A DNA stretch of 64,000 nt from Eutreptiella sp. 'Long Island Sound 2002' (lineage: Eukaryota > Euglenozoa > Euglenophyceae > Eutreptiales > Eutreptiaceae), in NCBI GenBank assembly GCA_964036045.1, contig OZ038384.1, positions 53,210,385 through 53,274,384 on the forward strand, written 5' to 3'. Positions 1 through 8,348 of this stretch are shown piece by piece; position 1 is the stretch's first letter; every line of letters starts with the position of its first letter. The notes below the pieces were generated by a model, which searched no databases, had not been told where the DNA came from, and saw only the letters and a program-made list of their open reading frames with translations. The position numbers and the translations under genes were made by a program.

Positions 1-524
1 AATTCGGATTTGAGCCACGTAGCCCAAGATACGGCCTGTTCTTGGTTTCGGGCTGTTGGTGCATATGGCGCAGATTTTGGGGCTTTTTGGCGCCTTTTTG
101 GGCCGTTTCTCGGACATATCGTGGGGTTAGGAGGCTACAAAGAGCTCTTGGTCACGGTGAAGTCAAGCCGCACGTGGAGTGTAGCAGCCGTTTGCCTTCG
201 TTTGGCCGTTATGACTGGGTTTTGGGGCCGTTTTTGGCCAGAAAAGGCTGTTTTGGGGCACAAAATGCGCAGTTTTGGAAGGGCACCTTCCCGACTTGGC
301 GCCCCTGCTCCGGGGCGCCACCGGTGAGTTTTTGGCTCAAAACTTGGATTTGGCGAGGGCACCACCTAGGCTCTAGGGTGGCTAGAGTAGAGTAGAGCCC
401 GGAGCGATGAGGCCGAGCAATGGCCAAAACGGAAAGGAGAATTGCTTGTTGCTTGTTGCTTGCTTGTTGTTGCTTGCGTGTTGTTGCTTGCTTGTTAGCT
501 AGATTTAAGGGGAGAGGGGTGTAG
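1..524 (+). mobile_element. TAM TIR element, copy A (5' part outside window)
   Basis: This is the right-hand part of the short TIR family that recurs through the first 32 kb. The end is marked by GGGGAGAGGGGTGTAG at 509-524, which is the reverse complement of the left terminus seen in other copies, and is followed directly by (TA)n. Just inside the end lies a run of GCTTGTT/TTGCTTG repeats, as in every other copy. Open frames inside it are short and run on both strands; no transposase is visible, so it is taken as non-autonomous. Confidence 0.7.
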
Positions 525-720
<196 letters not shown>

Positions 721-725
721 GCAAT

Positions 726-1904
726 CTACACCCCTCTCCCAACTCTAGGTGGCTCCACCACGCGGCTCTAAGGTACGTGCAAAGGGCAGAAAGTGGTGCA
801 TACACGTGGTGGAAGGGGCTAAGCTCGATCAAAACAGGCTCAAAGCAGGCTAAAAACACTTGTTTGAGCATCCCAAATGGTAAGGCATCACTTTTGGAAA
901 AACGCGTTTTTGACCCATTTTTGACCCATTTTTGGCCCCAAAATGGCCCATTTTCAAGGCATTTTGGGATTTTCCATGAGCCAAAACCCGTCGCCACGGG
1001 CTCAAAATGGGCTAAAACTACTTGTTTGAGCATCCCATATGGTCCAAAATCATTTTTGGAAAAACGCGTTTTTGACCCACTTTTGACCCATCGTTGGTCC
1101 CAAAACGGCCCATTTTCAAGGCATTTTGGGATTTTCCATGGCCCAAAACGCGCCACCACGGGCTCAAAACGGCCTAAAAACACTTGTTTGAGCATCCCAA
1201 GTGGCCTGGGAACAACTTTGGAAAAAATCATTTTTTTCGCCCTGGGGACCCCGGTGGACCCACCGTTGGCCCCCACTGTGCGTGGGCTGGCCGGCCCTCC
1301 GGCTGCACCAAGTGACCATTGGTACGGGGGTCTACGTGTCTCGTTGGGCGATTCTGAGGCTTGGAAACCATAAAAAGTGGGGGGTTGCGGGTGGACTAGG
1401 TGCCCTCGGAATTCGTTTTTGAGCCACGTAGCCCAAGATACGGCCCTTTCTTGGTTTCGGGGTGCTGGTGCACATTGCGCGGTTTTTGGGGCTTTTTGGC
1501 GCCTTTTTGGGCAGCTTCTCGGACATATCGTGGAGTTGAAGGGCACCAAAGGCCCGTTGGTCCCGGGAAAATCAAGCCGCACGTGCAGTGTAGCAGCCGT
1601 TTGCCTTCGTTTGGCTGTTTTGAACCCTTACTAGGGCTGTTTTGGGCGAAAAATGGCTGTTTTTTGGCCCAAAGCTGCGCAGATTTGGGAGGGCACCTCC
1701 CGACTTGGCGCCACCGCCCCGGGCCGCCACCGGTGAGTTTGTGGCTCAAATTTTGGATTTGGCAAGGCCAACACCTAGGCTCTAGGATGGCTAAATTAGA
1801 GTCAGGCCCGAGGCTTTGGGAAGGTGCAATGGCCAAAACGGCACGGAGACGTGCTTGTTGTTGCTTGTTGCTTGTTAGCTAAATTTAAGGGGAGAGGGGT
1901 GTAG
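726..1904 (+). mobile_element. TAM TIR element, copy B (full length, three internal repeats)
   Basis: Reference copy of the family, about 1.18 kb. The left terminus CTACACCCCTCTCCC is at 726-740 and the inverted right terminus at 1889-1904; both ends adjoin (TA)n. The left half holds three head-to-tail copies of a 162-bp unit, recognised by CTTGTTTGAGCATC at about 859, 1021 and 1183. The unit length is 54 codons, so open frames run through all copies on both strands (for example minus 1582 to 581 and plus 777-1373); the minus frame repeats the peptide MLKQV..FEPV with a 54-residue period. I see no catalytic motif of a transposase, and the coding strand, if any, cannot be told. Most likely a non-autonomous DNA element. 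Confidence 0.75.
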
Positions 1905-1914
1905 TAATATATAC

Positions 1915-1989
<75 letters not shown>
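1905..1989. repeat. (TA)n microsatellite at the 3' end of the giant LINE
   Basis: TA repeat lying between the right terminus of TAM copy B and the 3' end of the minus-strand LINE. Because both junctions are TA, the target-site duplication of the LINE cannot be read. Confidence 0.95.
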
Positions 1990-1992
<3 letters not shown>

Positions 1993-2033
1993 ATAGTCAT
2001 AGTCATAACCACTTATCATGCCGTCTACTGGAG

Positions 2034-2693
2034 TTACCGGGCATCTCGCGCCGACAGGTGGTTCCTGCCCCGCTCGATCCCGTGGGTCCCAGGGCTGCCT
2101 GAGGTGGCCCACAGCATGACGGAGGACCCAGAGGGCCGGGGATACCGGCCGACCAGGCTTTGGGGGCAGTGGCATCTGCAAAGCGTTAGCATTAGCAACG
2201 GCGACGGGCGCTGGCCCGTTTGTTCGCCGGGGGTATGGGGGCAAGGCACAGCAACGCAGCAGCAACGCAACAAGCAAAAAGCAAGGGCTTCTCCGTCCAG
2301 CGCAAAGCGGCAACAAAGGAACAAAGCAGCACGCATGCGGCGAAGCAAGAGCGGAGTCTCCTTTGTTCGCGTACCCCCGCCACCATGGTGACGTCCACTA
2401 CCCGTGACCCCACGTAATCCTTTGCCCGCAGCGTACTCGTAAATGCCCACCACCCCTGACTCCACGTACCCCACTGCCAGCACGCAATAACCCGTATATG
2501 CATAGCCCGGATACTTGGGAGGCTCCAGCTTAGCCTGGCCCTCAACTTTCATCGCCCCCATGTCCCCACAATGTACGCCGCCGACCCACCGCATCAGTCC
2601 GCTAGTATAGTACAGAAACACGGCATCAACTCCATGTCCCCTTGGCCCCGAGCTGCACCCACACCCCAGATATATACCATGCCGGCACTCCAT
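2034..2693 (-). CDS. Possible small ORF in the LINE 3' region, unknown
   Basis: A 219-codon open frame near the LINE 3' end. The same frame is recognisable in the truncated copies at 19583-20071 and 26200-26645, with a shared start region (MECRHGIYLGCGCS) and shared later blocks such as LRRMRAA and VAVPCP. The middle is cysteine-rich. Differences between copies include many amino-acid changes, and copy 2 has an early stop, so selection on the protein is doubtful. It may be a genuine third ORF of the element or merely a GC-rich open stretch of its 3' UTR. No family recognised. Confidence 0.25.
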   Translation of the reverse strand: MECRHGIYLGCGCSSGPRGHGVDAVFLYYTSGLMRWVGGVHCGDMGAMKVEGQAKLEPPKYPGYAYTGYCVLAVGYVESGVVGIYEYAAGKGLRGVTGSGRHHGGGGTRTKETPLLLRRMRAALFLCCRFALDGEALAFCLLRCCCVAVPCPHTPGEQTGQRPSPLLMLTLCRCHCPQSLVGRYPRPSGSSVMLWATSGSPGTHGIERGRNHLSARDAR

Positions 2694-3428
2694 GACAGGG
2701 GCCAGTACCCAATCAGCTTCGAGGCATCCACTTGCCCATGTATAATATAACTTGAGGGTCTACAGGGGGGGACGCCGGCCGCTACGCGACGGGAGTGGCA
2801 CAACCCGTGAATATCGCTGGCTAGGACTCGGGCTGGTGGGTGCCGTAGCTTGGTTATCGACCCCCTGTAGGGGTACCCACCAGAGGCTCGCCCCGGGCTG
2901 TGGTAACCAGGTGCACCTCATCTGGCCCACATACATTGCCCTGGCGCCTACCCTTGACCCTTACCTGCACTGATTGGCCAGCTCCCGTGGTTGCGCCACT
3001 TCCGCCATAGCAGCGGCCAGGCCGCAGGTTCGGCCTCCACCGACGACGTGGCGAGCCTACTTATAGCATTGGCCCACGCGTCACCCCCCGGACCACTCAG
3101 CATGCCGCTCCTCCTCTCTCCCCGCCTCTAGCCGACCGGACTGGCGCCCCCCAGGAGTAAGTCGCTACAATGGTGAGGCGACCGCATACTTATCGCTACG
3201 ACGCCGCGCAGTACCGTCGTTGCCACACCGATGCCACCTGCGAGCCGCCGCCACACGCACCACCGCAACCGCAAGGCCATGGTCAGAGGTTAGACTATGT
3301 ACATGCCCGCAGGCACGGTCCCTCTAGTTTGTTAACGGGGCCAGGGGATGCCCCCACGCGCCCCCTGAGTTGTTAGAGGGGTCAAGGGGACACCCCAGCA
3401 CCGCCATGCAACCCCGTAGCGCCCCCAC

Positions 3429-3525
3429 AGTGCGGTTCCCCAGTACCGCCGCGTACTCCCACCATACGGTCCCCAGTACCGCCGCGTACTCCCACCATAC
3501 CGTCCCCCGTACCGCCGCGCATACC
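3429..3525. repeat. 30-bp minisatellite in the LINE 3' region
   Basis: Three near-identical units of about 30 bp containing CCAGTACCGCCGCGTACTCC follow each other here. The sister LINE copy at 20800-20860 has a shorter, diverged version, so the unit number changes between copies. Confidence 0.6.
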
Positions 3526-4165
3526 CCCACGACGCCAGTACACCGCCATCTTGAACTCCCCGTACCCCTCGTGAGTGCTCCTCCCAGACCGCCATGCCGT
3601 CTCAAGTACGCCCGCCATGCGATCCACCCGACGACCACGCCGTCACATTCCTCTACGCACACATCATCGCTTCGTCGCCGCTCCCGGGGTCCGCTGGCTG
3701 TCCCCGCAACCCCGTGTAACACTCCCTGGGGGCGGCGCAACGCATTCACCGTAGCGCCGGCAACAACGTCGCCCGCCCCCACACAAATCCGTGCACCCCC
3801 GGTGTATCCCGAGCATCCACCCCCAGCACTGCCGTAGCCAGGCCGCCAGTAGAGACCCCGGTGCCATGGGAATACCCTACAAGGGTTTGGGCCTTATTAC
3901 CCTGGTCGGGACGACCCATGACACCTCACTGTTGTATGCGGCGACCCGGGGCAGGCGGGTGAAGCATCCCTGTCCCACCCTCATGCACGGGGGCAGAACG
4001 GCTCACCATCAGGCCGGCACGACCTTTCACATCGCGTTGTCCGTCATACTCCGCGTGCCAGAACCGCACAATCAGGCCATGAGGGCACTGCTTCACAGGC
4101 GCCACCGCCTCCGCTGCGTCCAGCGTGGGGACGGTGGCAGGTGCACCCACATTTCCCATGCCCGG

Positions 4166-6754
4166 TCAATCTGCGTTACCCCCGGCCCCCACCACGCCAT
4201 CACCATTTCCTCCGTGATGCCACAACCAGAGTACCCTCGAGTCGCCCTCCAGAGCCGCCCACCATAGGAGCAGGGGCAGGGCTGCCGACGGCGTATCGGG
4301 GCACCGTACCCCCTCCACTTGGACGCTCGTCAGGTCACTCTGGATTGTCCTCCAGGCACTCGAGGACATCTGCCCTGAGTGCCGCAGTGCCCACCTCGCC
4401 TCAGGCCACCCCCTATCGGCACGCTCTCCACATGTCCCGCATAGAGGGGCGGAGGCACACTGATGAACCCAAACCGACGCTGTCTCCCCGCACCCGTGGC
4501 ATCGCTGCGAAAGCACAGATCGTGACGGAAGACAGCTACCATCACAACACTGCGACCACAGGTCCTGCCATACATCGCAGCACGCTTCGTGGAGACCGAG
4601 CAAAGCACCTGCCAGCGCGCGTGCTATGGCACAACTGAGCAGGCTGCGCCTCGCATCCTCCCACGTAGACACCGGGCGGAGTATCGGTCGCCCGTCGGAC
4701 AGCATCGGCAAGCTCTCAAGCAGCCGGGGCCACCGCGCAACTTTGGGGCTGCGTGTGCCATGCGCCAGGAGCTCCCAACCGTAGTCCCGCAAGACCTCCC
4801 CGATGACATCGACCCCGTCTTGCCCCGGGCCCCCGGCGGACGCGAGAACTAAGCGTTGTCCTCCCGCCCGTGCCTCAACGACCGCCTCGAGGCTTAGGGT
4901 GTCAAGGGTGTGTCTGGCATCGGCAGCCACGTGCTCGTCCCCTTTAGGCAAAGAGAACATGGCTTCCGTGACGTGGCCCTGCGCGTCGTCGCCCTGTACC
5001 CGTGCCAGCTGCTTGGAGCCCACCAACACTGCCATGGACCGCCGCCCTGTGACCGCCGGTATGGTTCGCCGCAGCTGCCTGTCATATAGCCACAACGTCC
5101 CCACGTCAAGCACGACTGCTACCGCCAGGATTGGGAGACCGCACACAGGTTGCTGCAAGACTGGCAGCACCTCGCGAGGCCACCCCATGACGTTCCCTAC
5201 AGCCGGATGGTTGGAGTACACCTGGAGCCAGGGATCATTCTGGCCGTCAGGGTCTCTCACCATGGTACCACGCACTGTGGCCCACGATTGCGCGGACACC
5301 ACGCGGGACCACTCCCTAAATGCCGGGACGTACCGAGCTACCCAGGAACTGATCCACTGGCTGAAGGCCTGCGCCACCGCCGCCATCCAGTGAGGGAACA
5401 AGGACATGGCTTCCTCGTGCGCGATGTACGACCGTGGCACCAGCAGCGCGTGTAGCGGTGCCCTTCGAAAGGTCGCCTGCAGGTCGCCGGGGAGGCCGGC
5501 AAACGGGTTGCACGGCGGTCGCCGTTGGATTCTCCCTGCCGGCGGGCAGAAGGGTGTGTCACCCCGCAGGAACGCGTATACTGCCCTCCTCCGATCTTGC
5601 ATCGGCAGCTGCATGATCTGGGCGAGCCGATGGTTCCTGCGGGCATACACATCTTCCCCAACCTGTACCATGTCCTCCATAAAGAGCTTGGCCTTCGCCG
5701 GGCCCCGGGACAACGCCGCCCGCACCGCAGCGAACTGCCGCTTCAGGTCCCCGGGGAGGACACCCGCCATCAGGGATTCCGTCCACCTGCAGCCGTGCTC
5801 CCTCCACGCCACGATCTCCACGGCCCTGTCTGTCAGGGGTAGCTCCGCTGTGAACTCCTCCACACGCCTGCACAAGAGCCCTGCCACCTCCTCGTCCCGC
5901 GCACACAGCAAGCGCATGTGGCCAATGTCCTCTTCCGGTCCCCCACAGAAGATACAGGGGTGGGCCGGTATTGCCACACGCGTAAGCTTCTGCCTCCATC
6001 GTCGCATGACCTGCATGGTGGACAAGCGACCGTCACGTGCCCGCAGCATATTCCTGTGCGTGGGGCCGTGGTGTACAGCTCCCAGGGGTACCGCCTCACA
6101 GGCGCCAGCCAGTGGCGTGTGGGCCCTGGTGCGCGCCGCAAGCGAGCGCCACTCCATCTCCCGGACGTGCTGAAGGGCTTGCATGGACGGCACACGCGGC
6201 TCGAGCTCTCCATCATCCCCCGGCACCAACAGGATGGCGTGCTCCTTCGGCAGAACGAGATGAACAGGCGGGGCCATTGCACGGGCTGCGGCAGAGTCCG
6301 GCGCTTCAAGCGGGACTGCCGCCAAGTGCGAGCTCTGCCTCACCACCCAGTGGTGCGGCCCCCCAACTCGGCGTGGCAGCCGCCGCAACCACTCCACTAT
6401 CCAATTCAGCGCGTGCTGGTTGACCAGATGTGATGTTGGCCCCTTGATGCCACGGTACAAGGCCTCCTGTGCCCTGAGGAGATGCGCTCCTATGATGGAC
6501 GCGTCCACCACGTGTACCGTGCACGCTGACGGGGGCGTGTGCAACGGGTACGCCGCTGCGCCGATGATCTCCGCCTCCGGGACCGTGCCGTAGATGGCAC
6601 CCGTCCACGTGGGGCTCCCATGGCTGGCCACCGCCACGTTGGTGGCGTTGTCTCCCTGGGGTGACGCGTCAGACGACGTGACTTTAGTCGCCACCGGCAC
6701 CCAGCAGTACCGGTGGGGTTCCAGCCATGCCACGTCGGAATGGGGGCTCTGCAC
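4166..6754 (-). CDS. LINE ORF2, C-terminal part: RNase H, CCHC finger and long C-terminal extension
   Basis: 862-codon open frame continuing the RT polyprotein after a frameshift. It opens with an RNase H domain: first Asp in SSDASPQG (about 6664), Glu in EAEIIGAA (about 6570), Asp in VVDASIIG (about 6507) and a last acidic residue in PDSAAARAM (about 6290). A CCHC finger, C-x2-C-x7-H-x4-C, follows at about 5960-5910, as in the zf-RVT of other LINEs. The remaining roughly 570 residues match nothing I recognise; near their end is a second cysteine cluster (C-x2-C..C..C-x2-C, about 4500-4425) that could bind zinc. No R/KPD..D nuclease motif is seen. The frame starts without a clear ATG, as expected for a piece of a broken ORF. 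Confidence 0.75.
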   Translation of the reverse strand: MQSPHSDVAWLEPHRYCWVPVATKVTSSDASPQGDNATNVAVASHGSPTWTGAIYGTVPEAEIIGAAAYPLHTPPSACTVHVVDASIIGAHLLRAQEALYRGIKGPTSHLVNQHALNWIVEWLRRLPRRVGGPHHWVVRQSSHLAAVPLEAPDSAAARAMAPPVHLVLPKEHAILLVPGDDGELEPRVPSMQALQHVREMEWRSLAARTRAHTPLAGACEAVPLGAVHHGPTHRNMLRARDGRLSTMQVMRRWRQKLTRVAIPAHPCIFCGGPEEDIGHMRLLCARDEEVAGLLCRRVEEFTAELPLTDRAVEIVAWREHGCRWTESLMAGVLPGDLKRQFAAVRAALSRGPAKAKLFMEDMVQVGEDVYARRNHRLAQIMQLPMQDRRRAVYAFLRGDTPFCPPAGRIQRRPPCNPFAGLPGDLQATFRRAPLHALLVPRSYIAHEEAMSLFPHWMAAVAQAFSQWISSWVARYVPAFREWSRVVSAQSWATVRGTMVRDPDGQNDPWLQVYSNHPAVGNVMGWPREVLPVLQQPVCGLPILAVAVVLDVGTLWLYDRQLRRTIPAVTGRRSMAVLVGSKQLARVQGDDAQGHVTEAMFSLPKGDEHVAADARHTLDTLSLEAVVEARAGGQRLVLASAGGPGQDGVDVIGEVLRDYGWELLAHGTRSPKVARWPRLLESLPMLSDGRPILRPVSTWEDARRSLLSCAIARALAGALLGLHEACCDVWQDLWSQCCDGSCLPSRSVLSQRCHGCGETASVWVHQCASAPLCGTCGERADRGWPEARWALRHSGQMSSSAWRTIQSDLTSVQVEGVRCPDTPSAALPLLLWWAALEGDSRVLWLWHHGGNGDGVVGAGGNAD

Positions 6755-8348
6755 GACTCTTCCAAGGGACGCCGAGCTGTGTGAGCCCCGGGGACAGGAC
6801 TACCTTCGGCCGATATACCGCATGTGGTCTCCAGGCCAGGTCACATCCGCAGACCGACTTGATGGCGTCAAGGGCCGTGGTATACTCCGCCCCCCAAACC
6901 GTTGCGGAGCAGGAGGGCTGGTACACCACCACAGATCCCTGTTCCACCGCGCCGCCATGACGCAACGACGTGACGGCGACGCGCGGGTCGTGCGGCACGT
7001 TGGACATCCGAACCACTTCCGGGACCGAGCACTCATCTTGATCCGGGACAGGGCCAGCTGGCAGCAGGAGGACAGTTGCCCACTCGTTGCACCCGTGCAC
7101 CGCCGCGCATGCCCTGAAAAACACTGGCCGCCCGTGCACAACCCACAGTGGTGACGGGTGTATGCCACCCCCGGCGTGTGGAGTGAGTAGGGGGACGGAC
7201 GCCGGATCGTCTTGCTGCTGGTAACCCTCAAAGACGTCCCCCAGCAGAAACAGGAGGGCGGCTAGCAGGACGAACAGCATGGACAGCCCCGGGTTCGCCG
7301 GGTCCCATCCTTCCTCCCTGTATCCGCCCACCACATACAAGTCCCCCGCAGTGGACTGTCTATTGCGTTTGCTGGCCTTCTTGCGGCGCGCCGGGTGAAT
7401 TAGACGGTGAGTCAGCGGACTAGGCAGCTGCAGCCGGAAGACGTCGCTGAGCCCCGTGAACCACACGTGGTCTAGCTGATGGGGCCCTATTCCTGTGTGC
7501 GGAAGGTGCAGGTGGTCCTCATGACACTCCTGGAGCTGGACAGCCCAGTGCCCAGGCGCAGGACAGGGGAGCCGCGCATGCAGGAGGTCATTTGCGGGAT
7601 CAGTCAGGGACTGTAACGCCGCACCTGTGCGGGGCTCCGAGAGAACGCAGATGTCCCTACCCTTGAAGGTGTAGGATTGGGACACCCACTTCCGCCCTGC
7701 CCACTGCACCTGCGGCAGATGGGCGTGTACACAGGAGTACACTGACGATGGCATGAGAAGTCCTACGCGCAACGTCCCCATCGCCCGGAGAACCCTGTCC
7801 ACCCACGTATTGCCAGTGTGCGTGGAGAATGATGCAGAGGGCACAATGAACTGCCCGCACACCCCGTATTGCATGTGTATGTCCCGGAGCATGGCCCGCA
7901 GCTCATCCCGGACTGTCGTCGACCTGTGGTGTGTGAGTTGAGCCAGGATCGCTACGACAGAGTCGCGGCAGATAACCTGGACATCCGCCAATCGTAACCC
8001 AAGACCCGACCGCACCGCTACGTTGGACAGGTCCTTGGGCAGCTTCTCGAATTGCAGAGCCGCAGCCTTGATGGCAGTATTCGGTTTGATCACCGCCTCC
8101 GCCGTGTCGGATAGGTAGGGCGCCGCGTACCGCACGATGCCTCCAACCACAGCCGCCATCACCTCATGAGGCACCGACGCCGGCCCCAACGTGTTCTTGC
8201 ACCAGCCCAGCAGAGCTTCACACCATAGTACATGTTTCTCCTTCATGGTTGCCACCCCCCTGCGATCGAGGCGCAGTCCCAAGTACGGTACCATGCCCTT
8301 GGCGCGTAAGCATACCCATGGGGCCGCCGTGTTCCCGGGCTCAGGCAC
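6684..8348 (-). CDS. LINE ORF2, middle part: RT thumb/connection region in a shifted frame
   Basis: 554-codon open frame that takes over from the RT frame near 8300-8345 and hands over to the RNase H frame near 6690-6754. It begins at the RT motif E/thumb area (MVPYLGLRLDRRG, matching the usual YLG(V/I)x(I/L)D), followed by an alpha-rich stretch typical of the LINE thumb and linker. It has a hydrophobic block (FVLLAALLFLLGDVF) near 7250 and no other motif I can name. The reading frame differs by one base from both neighbours, which share the same frame, so two compensating indels flank it. Functionally it belongs to one RT-RNase H polyprotein. Confidence 0.7.
   Translation of the reverse strand: MPEPGNTAAPWVCLRAKGMVPYLGLRLDRRGVATMKEKHVLWCEALLGWCKNTLGPASVPHEVMAAVVGGIVRYAAPYLSDTAEAVIKPNTAIKAAALQFEKLPKDLSNVAVRSGLGLRLADVQVICRDSVVAILAQLTHHRSTTVRDELRAMLRDIHMQYGVCGQFIVPSASFSTHTGNTWVDRVLRAMGTLRVGLLMPSSVYSCVHAHLPQVQWAGRKWVSQSYTFKGRDICVLSEPRTGAALQSLTDPANDLLHARLPCPAPGHWAVQLQECHEDHLHLPHTGIGPHQLDHVWFTGLSDVFRLQLPSPLTHRLIHPARRKKASKRNRQSTAGDLYVVGGYREEGWDPANPGLSMLFVLLAALLFLLGDVFEGYQQQDDPASVPLLTPHAGGGIHPSPLWVVHGRPVFFRACAAVHGCNEWATVLLLPAGPVPDQDECSVPEVVRMSNVPHDPRVAVTSLRHGGAVEQGSVVVYQPSCSATVWGAEYTTALDAIKSVCGCDLAWRPHAVYRPKVVLSPGLTQLGVPWKSRAEPPFRRGMAGTPPVLLGAGGD

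Noticed and set aside
4166-6754. Restriction-like endonuclease (second nuclease of Dualen elements)
   Set aside because: After the CCHC finger I find no R/KPD followed by a suitably spaced Asp, so I do not claim it.
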